Source of the DNA: Myotis daubentonii
Lineage: Eukaryota > Chordata > Mammalia > Chiroptera > Vespertilionidae
DNA length: 64,000 nt
NCBI RefSeq assembly: GCF_963259705.1
Contig: NC_081847.1
Span: 74,219,469 to 74,283,468 of the forward strand
Direction: 5' to 3'
Below, piece after piece: positions 42,891-55,104 of this stretch. How positions within the stretch are numbered: the stretch's first letter is position 1; each line of letters begins with the position of its first letter. Under the pieces are notes generated by a model that saw only the letters and a list, made by a program, of their open reading frames with translations, did not search any database and was not told the DNA's origin. A program made the position numbers and the translations under genes.

Positions 42891-43253
42891 GCAATGGCCC
42901 TGGCCATTGAGGGGACAGGGCACACAGCTCGCGTGTTCTCCCAAGCCCCGGTCCTTCCCCAAGGGCCTCTGCTTTCAGGTGGTTGAATGTTGGGTCCCTT
43001 TTCTCCACATGCAATGCAGTCTGTGGTTCAGGTATTTAGCAGATGTGCCTTCTTTGACATGAATGTGTCAAGTGTTGCAGAAAGGTCACAATGGTTTACT
43101 CCCCAGGACCTATTCTATCTCTAAGGGCCAACTTAAACCAGGGAGGCTCCTCCCCTTCCCAGGAACCGGTGCAGAAGTGGGTCTGTGATTAGTTTTTTGT
43201 TGGCACAAAGAGAGACCTGATGGAGATTCTAGAAAGGCTTCCTAAGCCTTGAG
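42891..43253. other. Unique non-coding DNA
   Basis: No gene or repeat recognised. Confidence 0.35.
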
Positions 43254-43501
43254 AAGAATCCATCAGGCCTTAGCCAGTTTGGCTCCGTGGACAGAGCCTC
43301 GGCCTATAGACTGAAGGGTCCCAGGTTCAATTTCAGTCAAGGGCACATGCCTGGGTTGGGGGCTCGATCCCCAGGAGGGGGCGTGCAGGAGACAGCTGAT
43401 CAATGATTCTCTGTCAGCATTGATGTTTCTATCTCTCTCTTCCTCTCCCTTCCTCTCTGAAATCAATAAAAATATATGTTAAAAAAAAAAGAATCCATCA
43501 G
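43254..43501 (+). mobile_element. Ves SINE with perfect 13-bp target duplication
   Basis: AAGAATCCATCAG at 43254-43266 and 43489-43501 bounds the SINE (43267-43488). It has TAGCCAGTTTGGCTCCGTGGACAGAG, CCCAGGTTCAATTTCAGTCAAGGGCACATGCC, CTGATCAATGATTCTC and an AATCAATAAAAATATATG(A)n tail. Confidence 0.97.
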
Positions 43502-44284
43502 AATAGATAGTCTTCCTCTTCCTTTGAATGTTTTTATGTCCAGATGTAAATTCTCAAGCATCCTGGCCTTGAGGGGAACCGTCTTGAGGACAAAGTCTAT
43601 ATGCTGAAGATAACAGAACAGAAAAATGGAAAGCACTTGGGTGTCTGGTGAAGTGGGTTAACCTCCGAGTTAACCAAATTTAGGGTTTTCTTACCTGTGG
43701 CTTATTTACTTAACCCTGTTGGCTTTTCTCTTGCAGCTGAAGCTGTCCTTAAACCTCACTTTATCTACTACTGACATCTGATACAACTTGGCTCTTCACT
43801 TCTCTCTCTTCCTTTCTTTCTCTCTCCTTTTCCATGGAGCCTCTGCTTTTAGGCATTCTTAGATTTCCCTGTTAACAAGAATTGTGTAGATTTTCTTCTT
43901 TGTGAGACACATGTCAAACAATAGCAGGTATTCTGCAAAGGTGCATTGCAAAAACTGCTAAGGGAAAGGAATGAGAATAACAGAGGAGAAGCAGCAAATG
44001 AGCAGGGTAAATACTCTGGATTAGCAAACATACATGATGATAAGTGCCTCATTAAAGATCTAAGAATCAAAAAAGAAATCTCCACAATTTCTCAGAGTTG
44101 CTTGTTTGTTACATGCGTTTGATTTTTTTCAAGAGAAAGCTGTAGACTGAATACAAACAAGCTCAGGCCCTTGCCTCCACCGTCTGCATCTATAGCTCAG
44201 CCCACAGATGGTGATTTCCAGGAACAAGACTCTGCAGGATCTAATGAGTTAAAAGAAAAGAATCACTTTTGAGCCCAACCCTTT
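43502..44284. other. Unique non-coding DNA
   Basis: TTGGCTTTTCTCTTGCAG at 43719-43737 is a strong acceptor-like site, but no donor follows at exon distance. No gene recognised. Confidence 0.4.
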
Positions 44285-44545
44285 TTTGAATTAGGTGGGA
44301 TAGCAGAATGTTGAAAAGCCCAGCTTGGGAATTAGACAGATTTGAGTTCACTTCCACATCCTACCATTTCCTCACTCTTTGATCTTTGATAAGTTACTTA
44401 AACTTTCTCAGCCTCTGTTTCCACATCTGTAAAACATGGATGTAATAGCTCCTGCTTTGTCCTACTCGTGGTGATATGTAAGTGAGATGGACGCCCCAGC
44501 TCAGGGTCTGGCATATGACAAACATAAGTAGTAACAGCTAAGGCT
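44285..44545 (+). mobile_element. MIR SINE (ancient)
   Basis: TTGAGTTCACTTCCACATCCTACCATTTCCTC, GATAAGTTACTTAAACTTTCTCAGCCTCTGTTTCCACATCTGTAAAACATGG, CAGGGTCTGGCATATGACA. Confidence 0.85.
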
Positions 44546-44554
44546 CTGCATGAT

Positions 44555-44715
44555 CATCTGATACAGTGCTCACTATCATTATTATGCTGTACAGAAAGGG
44601 AAATTGAGGCACAAAGAAGTCAATTAAACTTGCCCAAAGTTATGTACCTGGTGAAAGATAGAGCATGAATGGAACCAGGTAGTCTGGCTCCAAAGTTCAT
44701 CTTCCTAACCATGAG
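44555..44715 (-). mobile_element. MIR SINE in opposite orientation
   Basis: ACAGAAAGGGAAATTGAGGCACAAAGAAGTC, CTTGCCCAAAGTTATGTACCTGGTGAAAGATAGAGC, GGAACCAGGTAGTCTGGCTCC. It forms a tail-to-tail pair with the MIR at 44285. Confidence 0.8.
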
Positions 44716-45898
44716 GCATTAAAGCATTAAAGTATGGAGATGGGCTCTCTCTCTCTCTCTTTCTCTCCCCAGAAGTTTAAAAGAATGAAACGCATATCCT
44801 GCAAGTTAGCTAGACATTTCAGAAGTGCTTTGATGTGGCATTTTTGGCTTCTAACAATTCCATCTCAATCTGTTTTGCTACTTTTACTGCCACTGAGATT
44901 CCTCATAATAACCTTCCCTGATTGTGTTTTTTAAGCACAGATGGCTCTGGCCTTTGTGGAGACAGGAGTGAGGCACGGCATTCAGCAGAACAATTGCATC
45001 TTTCATATTTATAAGTCAAGTTACTGCCCGTTGGCCCAGCTGCTTCCCAATTCATATGGAGCCCTGCCTCTGCTTAGCCACTCTCCATTCCCTTTGGCTT
45101 CTCAGTGGCTCCACACTGCTTATTCCTTGCCAATTGGAGCCAGAGCCATGGTGGAGACAGGTCTGGTTGAATGAGGCCAACCTCTAAGTTTTTATAAGGA
45201 CGATCCAAGAGCTAAGATCAGTCAGTGGGTCAGTCCAAATACCAAGTGGCAAGGATACATCTACACATTGGAATAATGGCTGGGGGAGACCAGAGGCCAT
45301 TAAGACAGAGAAGAAATGGAAGGCTGGCAGCATAGCCCATGGGGAAGACTCAGTGGTGGCAAGGTGTAGGCATGGAGGTGACACAGCCATTTGTGCTGCA
45401 CACACTGGGTCAGTTCCTCTCCTGTGCAACATCACACCAAATCTGGCTTATTGATGACTTGAACGCATTGGTAAATAGAAACATCTGACCCTCTTCATTC
45501 AAGGTGTTAGAATTTAGGGCTCTGGTTCCATAAGAGGTGGGAAGAGGTAGGCATGAGATGGGTGAGGTCATTTGGAAGTGGATAAAGAGTTTAATGCCTA
45601 GAGTTTGTAATGTGATATATATTAGTAGTATAGAATGGTCATAACCTAAAAGATGCCATTCTGTCTACAAAAGTCTTAGAGAAGCTACAGAATCCATGAC
45701 TCAGCATTAAAGATATTAGAATATTTGGACACACAACCCTAAAATTTACTGAACTAATAGATGTAAAATAGGTCTTACTTTGTATTTGATCAGAAGGCAG
45801 GAAAGTAATCTTAGTTTTAGCTATCACCCTGTCAACACTTCTCATTTGACAAGGAGGAAACTGAGTGTCAATTTTGTAATTTCTATGCTATTTTAAGA
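44716..45898. other. Unique non-coding DNA
   Basis: Short (CT)n at 44747-44767. No gene or repeat recognised. Three plus or minus frames of 66-83 codons lack domains. Confidence 0.4.
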
Positions 45899-46112
45899 CA
45901 GGGGTTGGCAAAACTTCTCTGTGAAGGGCTAGATCATAAATATTTTAGGCTTGATGAGCCATATTGTCTTTTTTGCAACTGTTGTAATACAAAATCTGCC
46001 ACAAGCAATATGTAACTGAATGAATGTGGCTCTGTTCCAATAAAACTTTATTTACAAAAACAAGTGGTGAGCTGGCTTTGGCCTGTGGATCATAGCTTTC
46101 CAATCTTTTCCC
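45899..46112 (+). mobile_element. Charlie-type hAT non-autonomous element (ancient)
   Basis: CAGGGGTTGGCAAAACTTCTCTGTGAAGGGCTAGATCATAAATATTTTAGGC and TGTGGCTCTGTTCCAATAAAACTTTATTTACAAAAACAAG...GGCCTGTGGATCATAG match a widespread placental family of this type; name not certain. Confidence 0.75.
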
Positions 46113-46330
46113 TAAAGCCCAGAAATCGTTTTGTTTTTTTTTTAAATCATCACTTTCACTATATTTATAAATATACAATAAATATATCAATAAATATATT
46201 TATAAATATAAATACTATATAAAGTATTTCATTTACTATAACATGATTTTAATAATACAATATATCATAATTTGTATACTTCAATATATTGAAGATTATA
46301 TATTACATAATGTATTTTAATAGCAATGCA
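46113..46330. repeat. AT-rich low-complexity (ATAAATAT words)
   Basis: Irregular AATATATAAATA/TATTTATAAATAT repeats. Confidence 0.7.
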
Positions 46331-48394
46331 ATAGAGTAGAATAAGACAAAATGAAGCTTCTGACTACATAAGATTTCAGGCAATTATTGAAAACACTCAG
46401 TTTTTCCTACATCTGATAGGAAGAATCAGTCATTTAAGAGTTAAGCCATTAATCCAAGGTTATTTAGAAAGGTAATTTTCTATAGATTTTCACAGAGGTA
46501 TGGAATTTGACCTAAGGCTTGATTTTCTGAATGCGGAAGCACATGGCATGACCATCAACTCCAAGGAAACTAGGAGCGGGCAGCTTGACAACTTGAGGTC
46601 AGAGGTCAGATCTGGAAAGGCACAGGTAAAATTCAAGACTCTGTTACAAATGAAGGGTAAATTACCTTTCTAACAATGTGCCTTCTTCTTACAGCAAAGA
46701 ATTCATGGAGATTTCACACAAATAAAAGAAATCTCCTGACAAAGAAAGCCCTCTAGGGCTAGTTTTTGTTAAATATTACATTAGCAAAGAGGTGTTTTTA
46801 ATTTTTATTTTATTCTGTCATTTCCCTTTGTTTTCTCCACATCAAGCTATCTCTAATTTTATCTCATCTCATTCACAAAACTGACACCATGATGACAATA
46901 GCAAGGCTCTGCGTGTTGCATGTCCTGTGTTTGAGTAGCTGCTGTAGAACACAGCCACATACATATATGGCAGGGAGTGCACCCAGGAGTGCCATGCATA
47001 TTAGAGGATGCATTTCCCCCACTCCTGACCACTTAGTGGTAGCAACAGGGATCTGTTCTCCTTATCTGCAGAGATGACCTGGCAGCCACACTGAGATCAA
47101 GGATTTCACATCAAAGTTTTCTGGTTTGTGGGCAGGGGAAGGCTTGAGTTTAGGGTCAACATCCTGTCTTGGCTTTTTCAGTAGAAATGCTTGGCTCTGT
47201 GCCCCAACTTTACAACTAGCTGATGATGGGACACCTTGCATCTGAAAATAGAGCCTCCAGTATTGTTAGTATTCAATGAGACCTTAAATATGATTCGCTT
47301 AACCTGGTTCCTGAAATCTTATGGGCACTGTATAAATGCCAGCTAAAGACAACTTTATTATAATCTCAATGCTATGATTTTGTTTAAAAGTTTTGCTCCT
47401 GGCTGTTTCCTCATCTTTATGCCTCAGTTTAAGGAAATTCCTTCAGATTCATCACCCAGTCAGGTTCTGAGACACATTCTTGTGGAGCACTTCCTCTCGG
47501 TCTTCCTTCTTTGAAGCTGTGAATCTGCTTCCTTTCTTTTTAGAGGGTCCACAGACACCCCCAAAATATTTTCTTTTTCTCATAATCGAAGCATCCTTTC
47601 CTTCTGGATGTGAGAAATGTAGTCTTGGCTAGCTCTCCCAGAGTCTTCCCCGGAGCTGCAAGGATTCCCTGGAATACTCTGTACCATGGGAAACATTTCT
47701 GCTTGAGAGGACACTGGGTCTGAGAGACTCCAGTGGGGATTTGAGAGGTATTACTCTTCCTAACAGCAGATAGAAGTGGCAACACAAGCTTGTAAGAATG
47801 CAAAGTGGGGCGAGTCACTTAGTCTAGACGACCCACCTTGTGCCAATGTGCGTTGTTCTTGTCCCCATCTTACGTAAGCAGAAATGGGAACAACAATAGT
47901 TCACACAGCAGTTTCCCTGATGCTTCTATGCAGAGGTTCCTGCATCAGGGACATCCGTGTTTCCTAGTACAGCTCATCCGGTGAAACCCTCCTGTGCATC
48001 CAACATTTTTAACTTCAAAGTTTTAAACATGAAAACCAACACAAGCCACGCCCTTTGTCTATATACCCAGCCCTGTACATTGCATGTGCAAAGCATCATG
48101 TGTGATTTGAGAGATTCCTAAGGGTGCCTTTGTCTGAGTGATTTAAACCATAGGTTAAAACCCAACTTCAATTACAAGGCAAATCCACTGTATTAAATGA
48201 CTGCTCTGCACCAGCCCCCAAGCAATGAACTGTGGAGGATACAAATCTATCACCCCCAGTAGTGCCCTCAAGTGCTAATAATACGGCAGGAGTGAAAAAG
48301 CATTGCATTTCATGGATGCTTTAGGCTTCAAGAGGCAGGGAGTCGCTGAAGCTGCTTTAAGTAAAGTGGAGTTGACTCTAAGGCAAGTTGTCTC
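46331..48394. other. Unique non-coding DNA
   Basis: No gene recognised. GCCTTCTTCTTACAG at about 46680-46695 is an acceptor-like site without a good donor. TCCCTGATGC (47916-47925 area) and GCATCAGGGA (about 47943-47952) form a small 10-bp stem. Confidence 0.4.
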
Positions 48395-48490
48395 AACCTC
48401 AGACAGTTAAAAATAAACAAGTGTATTTTCTATTACAGCTAATATATGCAAAATACCTGGCACATAGTAGGAGATCAATAAATGCCATCT
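48395..48490 (+). mobile_element. MIR tail fragment
   Basis: TACCTGGCACATAGTAGGAGATCAATAAATGCC. Confidence 0.55.
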
Positions 48491-48574
48491 CTTTCTCTCT
48501 GACTAGGCTCTGAAGTTCTTAAATACTATGTTTATCATTTCTTAATCCCCAGAGTTTGGCACAGAATAGGGAGT

Positions 48575-48810
48575 AATGACAGCTCACATTAAACAAGCAC
48601 TTATCATATGCCGTGCACTGGTCTATGATCCTTACATTTATCGATTTCCTGAGTCCTTATAACAACCTCCTACCCTCAATATACTGATGGGAACTACGGG
48701 GCAGAGAACTTGGTATCATACAATTAGGAAGCGGCAGAGCCAGGATTTGAACTCAGGCTGAATGGCTCTAAAACTGATCTTATTAGCCTGTCTACCATGC
48801 TGTTTCATCA
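48575..48810 (-). mobile_element. MIR SINE (ancient)
   Basis: CAAGCACTTATCATATGCCGTGCACTGG, ACTGATGGGAACTACGGGGCAGAGAACTTGG, AGGAAGCGGCAGAGCCAGGATTTGAACTCAGGCTG. Confidence 0.85.
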
Positions 48811-49724
48811 ATAGTAGAAAGCCCCACTGGTTTGCAAAGCGCATATCATACGCTCTTGTTAGCTTTTGAAATATTCATTCTCAGAAACCCTAGCTCTGTC
48901 TCCTCTGCTTTCTCTTGGGGACAGCCTGCTGCTGGTTTGACTATACGCTGAGTCAGAGGTCCCATCACTGTCTTTCTGGCAGTGCAGGGTGCTGCTTCCT
49001 TGCTTGGAAGGGCTGATGGGGCATGGCCCATTGAGTTGTGCAAACAGCTCTCCTGCAGCCTGGGAGCAGTAGCAGCAATCACAGCTCCTCCTTCTCCATC
49101 TGTGCCCTTGACATAAAGCCACCACAATTCAGCCTTGCGGAGGGGACACACACAGGTGTCTGGGAGCAGGGAGTGGCTTCCCCATACAGGCCAGGATAGG
49201 GCTGGAAGGTAGGTGAAGGCTGTGCTTGGAGGAAGAGCACCTTGAATGCTAAAGTGACCATTTGGCTAGGGGAACTCTTTGATGCTTTACTCTCACGCAC
49301 CTGAATTCTCTCCCACAAGCTGCCTTCTGGTTCTGTTGAATCAGGAGCTGCTGGGGCCCTTCTTTACAGATGACTGCCCAGCACAAATCCACTCCTGGCT
49401 CGTGGGCCCTCAAGCTGTGGCCAGCCTCCTGCTTAGGCCTCTTCCTCACTTCTCCTAAGCTCTGCGGCTGACCTGCCAACTGCTGCCCCTTTCTCAGCGA
49501 GAAACTGATTCTCCCCCCTGGACTTGGAAATGTCACAAATATTTTTGGCCCCGACTCCCTCTGTTAACGCAGATGACTTCTGATAATCATTAAGTTGCAA
49601 TTGGAAAGTCAGGTCTTCTAGAAAGCCTTGCTCTGGCTGCGCCTTCAGTAGCCCTTGAACCTCCCCAATGGAGGCATCATTGCATTGTAACCGTACCCAC
49701 TCATGGGCTGAAAGTCCCACAAGA
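48811..49724. other. Unique non-coding DNA
   Basis: Five minus-strand frames of 79-101 codons overlap one another across 48846-49720. Overlap in several registers and no domain suggest chance in GC-moderate DNA. Minus-strand exons cannot be fully excluded. Confidence 0.4.
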
Positions 49725-49850
49725 CCCTTAGCTCCACAAGGCCAAGGACTTTGTATATTTTATTCACCATTGCAGCCTGAGTCTGGCCAAGTGCCTGGAC
49801 ATAGAAGAGGCACGGTTGCTGCTTTGGGGGTAAATGAATAAAAGATGGTC
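49725..49850 (+). mobile_element. L2 LINE 3' end
   Basis: TTAGCTCCACAAGGCCAAGGACTTTGTATATTTTATTCACCATTGCAGCC and AGTGCCTGGACATAGAAGAGGC are L2 landmarks. Confidence 0.75.
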
Positions 49851-49899
49851 CTTAGGATGACAAATGGGAACTTTTACTTGACCATCTGGGACAGAAGTC

Positions 49900-50505
49900 A
49901 CATGTCACCCCTGGTGACCTCTCTGAAATGTAAATACAGCCATGTCACGCTCCTAGTTAGACCTAGTGATGATTTTTGTAAGCTCCCTAGCTTGGTCCTC
50001 AAAGCCCTGAGTGCTTAGGCCTTGCTGATTTCTCTCTCCTCATTCTTTACTACTATCACCTTAGTTAGCCACACTGGTTTTCCTTCTGTTTCTCAAATAC
50101 CAAACCTCCTTCCTGCCCCTGGCCCTCTCTAGGCCTCTCCTGGAATGGTCTTCGATCTGGTCTTGGCATGGCTGCTCTGTCAGCTGGAATAGCATCTCTG
50201 CCATGGGGCCTCCGCTGATGCCCCTTCTCAGCTGGCTCTGCCCCATCCTCTGCTACCCTAAGCACCTGCTATCTCTGACCTTGTTTTATATTCTTCCAGG
50301 ATTTATTGTTATCTGAAACAATTTTGTTTAGGTATTTGTGTGTTTTTTTTTCTCTCTCTCTCTGCTGACTATCATATCTTCTTCCACTGAGATGTCAGCC
50401 TCCTGAGGGTAGGACCTTCTTATGCCTCATTCTCTGCATAGATCTGAGGCGTAGAATGGTATCTGGCACATAGTCTATGCTCAATATATATTTCATGAGT
50501 GAGTG
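49900..50505 (+). mobile_element. L2 LINE 3' region (long)
   Basis: CATGTCACGCTCCTAGTTAGACC, CAAAGCCCTGAGTGCTTAGGCCTTGC, GGAATAGCATCTCTGCC, GATGCCCCTTCTCAGCTGG, CCACTGAGATGTCAGCCTCCTGAGGGTAGGACC, ATCTGGCACATAGTCTATGCTCAATATATATTTCATGAGTGAGTGG are in L2 order. Confidence 0.8.
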
Positions 50506-51439
50506 GACCACCCTGATCAATGTATTTACTGTTGTAGTTATGAGGTATGGATTGACTTGCTCCTGCTGTCTTACCAAATCTCTGTGATTCAAGGAGTGTA
50601 TTGGAAACAGGAAAAACACTTAGTGAGATGCTTACTACATCATTGGTGCTTAGTTTTTTCCAGATCCTTTATGGGTGTAAGGAGATGTAACTTCTGATCT
50701 TGGAGAGAACCAGGAATCAAGTAGGAAACGAACCTTGATCCCAGGATCCCAACTGCAAAGGGTTATTCCACGCTCTATACCCCTATCACAGAGCCTGGCA
50801 CATGGAAGGGACTTAATCAATGTTCACTATGATTACCCTTGTTATTATCATTGTCATGGCCACACTGTACTGTTGAGCAATGTTTACTTTCTTTAGGCTG
50901 TTCCTTCAAAGTAGGGGTGATGATTTGCCCCAGCAAATAACACAGTAATAGGAGAAATGGTCATTAAAAGTGAAAATCAGCTTAGGAAGTAAAAAGAGGA
51001 GGTGAAGTATAGTACACTTGGGGTACTGTGAAATGTGGGGTTCTACTGAAGCAACATCCCAGTGATATGAATCTACTCATAGAGGGTTGGGGAGTCATGG
51101 GCAAGCTTCTATACCCATTTTTAAATTGAGGTTATCTTCTTAAAATTTATTTCATATTGCTCATTTGTCCCTAGAAATCCATTCTCAGTTATAGGGAGTT
51201 TATTTTGCACCTACTGCTTAAGAAGGCTAATTGTCTACATTTCCCACGTCTCATCCCAGCAGAAGGTACTGACCTGTCACATTTAAGGGCCGTACATACC
51301 TCAGGTGAAGAGCAGGGCTCCACAGCAGACACCATGCTGCATCCCAGGGAGCTTCTCAGAGCAGACCCAGTGCCAGCAAAACTTGGCTGGGTCCGTGTGC
51401 AAACCCGTAGCTGTGGCATTGTAAGAGGCCCTTCTCGGT
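50506..51439. other. Unique non-coding DNA
   Basis: No gene recognised. 50750-50870 has MIR-like words (GCCTGGCACATGG...AATCAATGTTCACTATG). Confidence 0.4.
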
Positions 51440-51565
51440 ACTAATGCTGCACTAGCAAACATTAACTGAGTCCCCCCTCTTCACCAAAGACCATGCTAGG
51501 CACTGTCACTGATGTTAGTTCATTTACATTTTGGCACCCACTCTATGGTATAGCTTTTGTTAGTC
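51440..51565 (-). mobile_element. MIR fragment
   Basis: AAGACCATGCTAGGCACTGTCACTGATGTTAGTTCATTTACATTTTGGC and ACTCTATGGTATAGC are reverse MIR. Confidence 0.55.
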
Positions 51566-52905
51566 TTATTAGATTGTGGATAAATTCAATTTAAATATAT
51601 TATGTATTGGAGTCCACACTATATCCCAGGCATCATGGGAAACATCCACCCAGGTTGGAACTGAAATACAATAATTCAGCTGGGATCTTTGGGAATCTGC
51701 CACCAAATAGCCATTCTTCTAGGTATGGGGATACACAGATGCAGAGAAACTGCTGGATTTTAGGAGGCCTTGGCTCGAAGGGCATCACAACCTTGGGAAG
51801 GAAGAAACCAACTGGGGATAATAGTAAACAAGACAGTGGCTCCATGACTGCACTGACATTTTTTAAAAGTATGTTTATTAATCCAGATTTGTATTTATGT
51901 TCATTTAAACAAGAATCCACCCGAATCTTTTTTCTTATGCTAACCTAGCTGTGGCTTCTGAGGTTCCTCTGGAGGAACTGTGTTTCTAAAGCACCTTGCC
52001 CAGTTTCTGGCTCCTAAATCCAAATCTAATAAATGCCAGTTTTCCCACTGTTCTGGATAAAGATTGTGACACTGATCTACCTACATGTGCCCTACGGAAC
52101 GCAGGCCCTCCTGGGGCTAAGTATGGCTTTGCTTGACACATGAAACTTAGAGGGGAGTGTGAGGATGGGGCAGTGTCAAAGTCTAACCAAGAGCCTCTGA
52201 AATCAAAGAATCATTTGATTTTACTTTCGCAGCATTGCCCTCTACTGAATTTGATCTCTTCCAAGCTGATATTTTCCAAAAACAGCAAACATGCCCCATT
52301 TTTAAGGCAGTGCTTGTACAGTCTCTTCTCTCACTAATGACTTTCTCAGATGGGTGAAGCCATACTCTGGGGGCATGAAAGGTAAAGAAAACTAAACAAT
52401 GAATGGGATCTATACCTGTTCCTCATACTTTTGGATGTTTTGATTTCCACATTGGCAGCTACTAGGGAAATCCTATCCTTGGGTCAGAAACCATGCTTAT
52501 GGTGAATTCAGAGGAAGAAAGTCTTTACGATGAAGTTAAGGCACATAAAATCTTAGCAATTCATTTTTTTGCTTTTCTTTTTTTATGGGGGGGGGCACAG
52601 GAATACATTTCACTCTGAACGATCGAGACAGCACTAGCTCAACCTCTGCTTTTTTCTCCTTCCTTTAAAGACAAAATCAAAGCAGCCAACTCATGTCACC
52701 TTTGAAACAGTGATAATTTGGAAAAAAATGTAGTGCGAAAAATGAAAATAATTAAGAAGTACAATGTTTACAAATGATTCTCCTGTGATTTATTAGGTGA
52801 AATGTGTTCTAAGTCAATGCCACTATTTTAAACTCTCACTAAATTTCCTCTCACAATCAGAAGCCATTTAAGGTCCCTCCTCAGAGTTCCATAGGTTTGT
52901 ATGGA
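51566..52905. other. Unique non-coding DNA
   Basis: A plus frame of 113 codons at 51607-51948 faces a minus frame of 95 codons over the same bases; neither has a known domain. A G9 run lies near 52588. Confidence 0.4.
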
Positions 52906-53129
52906 CCACGGTTTCCCCATCTCGGCACCAGGGCCATTTGGGGTCAGATCATTTTTTGTTGTGACGGGCTGTCCTGTGCACTGTAGGACGTTAAGCAGCA
53001 TTTCTGGACCCTCTCTATCAGATGCCAGTTGAAACTCCCCTCGTCCTAGTTGTGACAATGAAAAATGTCTCCAGACAATGTCAAATGCCCTGCGGGGGGT
53101 TAAAATGACCCCAGGTTGGGACACCACTG
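52906..53129 (+). mobile_element. MER20 (hAT-Charlie)
   Basis: CCCCATCTCGGCACCAGGGCCATTTGGG, TTTTTTGTTGTGACGGGCTGTCCTGTGCACTGTAGGACGTTAAGCAGCAT, GTGACAATGAAAAATGTCTCCAGACAATGTCAAATG and CCAGGTTGGGACACCACTG match MER20 end to end. A minus frame of 103 codons is antisense MER20. Confidence 0.9.
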
Positions 53130-53559
53130 AACATGTCATTTCCCATCATTCAAAGCCTTCAAGTCAAGCAGTTTTCCCATTCCCTTGAGAGGCATGGGAT
53201 AATGCAACCATTATTTCATTTACTACAAAACCTATTACATGTTGACCAACTGCCCACTATTAAAATTCAATTTATTGTACTCTTTACAAAGTGTCTTCTA
53301 AATAAATTTATTATTCACTGTGTTTTTTTTTGGGGGGGGGGCGTGTTTTAAATAAGAAGTTGTTAAATGAAGGGACAGTTAGGTATCAACAATGAACAAT
53401 TGCTTTAAACTGATGACGGTCATTTTGGGTTATGTACCCGTTGGTTATTAGAAGCCATTTATTGAGACTTGAAAAGTAGAGCCTACCTCATGCCAAGATG
53501 ATGTGGTTTTGATCTCACCTCAGACCCTGTCCCTCATGTTCATGGGTGACCTCATAACA
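53130..53559. other. Unique non-coding DNA
   Basis: A T9/G10 run lies at 53322-53341. No gene seen. Confidence 0.4.
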
Positions 53560-53815
53560 GCAGCTGATATTGAGGGACCAGCCATTCTGCGCCAGGTACT
53601 CTGCTGAGACCTTCAATAGCATCCTCTCACAGTGGCATTCTCTACGAATCCTATGAAGTATCTACTATTCACTCCACTTTACAAGAATGTATCTATGTCA
53701 CAAATGACATGACTCACCTAAAGTCATTTAGGTAGTAAGTACTGACTTGAAATTCCAACCCAGGTCTGGCTCTTACCCATTCTTAATTAGTACACTCCAC
53801 AGCCACTTTTGCAAT
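53560..53815 (-). mobile_element. MIR SINE (ancient)
   Basis: TGCGCCAGGTACTCTGCTGAG, CACTTTACAAGAATGTATC, AGTCATTTAGGTAGTAAGTACTGACTTGAAATTCCAACCCAGGTCTGGCTC. Confidence 0.75.
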
Positions 53816-54199
53816 GCCTATTAGCTAGTGCGTTAAGTCAGTTCTACGGTATCTGTTAATCATATATGCTGAAAATCCACCAGTATGCTCCTGAGAAAAA
53901 TGATCTGAATATTTTTTTCTCTCAGGAGTATTTTTTTCTCTTGCTCCGCCCAGGAGCAAAATGGGTAGGCTTGTCACACAATGAAGTCTTTGCGTCAGGC
54001 CAAACAATGATATCTATTCATCACATGAAGGGCAGGACCAAACCCAAAATTTCTTTTTCCTGTGAGTTGAGTCCTAAGGGTTTCCTGATTTGAATCACAG
54101 GTCTACAGGGTTTTATGCCTCAGGTTACCAGGGTTAAGCTGCCTGGGCTTCGGCAGTTTTCAGACTGCTGAGGAATGGCTGGGCATCTTCCATTTTTAG
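53816..54199. other. Unique non-coding DNA
   Basis: No gene recognised. Confidence 0.35.
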
Positions 54200-54530
54200 T
54201 CACTGGATCGGGTCAGAAGCGGGGAGGGAGGGGCCGAAGGAAGAAGGAAGCAGTGAGCAGAAGAGTAAAACCGACTTAGATGGATGGAGCCCTGGGAGCC
54301 AGACCGCAGATGTAGCCCTCAGCCGAGCTCCCGTGGTTCTGCAGGCTCCAGGGTTATCAACGGGCTGAGCCCTGCGGCTCGGGCTGGCCTGGTCTTTATC
54401 AGAAGGAGCCCTGCCGTACCTCATTCATTACCTCCGAGGACGCCAGGGTGGGGTTGTCAGAGAGCTCTGAAAGAAAATGGGGCGGAGGAGATGGAGAGTT
54501 CCTTCTATCCCCGCCTGTTCCAGTAAATCT
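54200..54530. promoter_or_regulatory. CpG-retaining GC-rich unique block
   Basis: About a dozen or more CpGs in 330 bases (GGATCGGGTC, AGAAGCGGGG, CAGCCGAGCTCCCGTGG, CTGCGGCTCGGGC, CTCCGAGGACGCC), unlike the surroundings. It could be a distal regulatory element, weak promoter or remnant exon. An 80-codon plus frame has no domain. Confidence 0.25.
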
Positions 54531-55104
54531 TAATAAGAATAAAAAAGAAACTTCTAGATCCTTCTAATATCTACAGTTGCTATCCCATTGGGAATGTGTG
54601 TGTAGAGAAATATTCCACCCATTTAAATGTGGCTGTTAAGGCAGTTGGCACTGTTTAGCAGACAGGCACAGAAGTTCCCAATCTTCTCCATTTTATTAAA
54701 TGGAGTTGTAACTATAATGCATTCTGAGCTCCCTTCTCTTTCTCCCTTTCCAACAACCTGAATTTGGCACATTCCCTTCTCCTTTGACCCACACAAGCTA
54801 AAAATAATATCCTCTTAGATGTAGCCAAAAGTGTCAGTTGGATGAGTTTAATTAGCAGGATGGGCCGAGACAGTTCTAGTCTTCCCGATTTACTGCATTC
54901 TCTCCAGGGAGCAGGAGCCAAGCACAGTTGGAAAATCCAGGTTCATGTGTGCACCAGACATGGGGGTTTCTAACTTGCAGGGAGAGTCTGTCTGGTAGCC
55001 AGGCTGTTTCATCCCTGTAATACCAGGCAGGAGCCATGGGGGGGGTAAGCATTGGTGCATCTATGGCTAAGGGGCTTAAGGTTTTAAGGCATGGATGGCT
55101 GGAC
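54531..55104. other. Unique non-coding DNA
   Basis: No gene or repeat recognised. Confidence 0.35.

Noticed and set aside
48846..49720. Cluster of minus-strand frames as a multi-exon gene
   Set aside because: The frames overlap in different registers, lack domains and show no clean acceptor/donor pairs.
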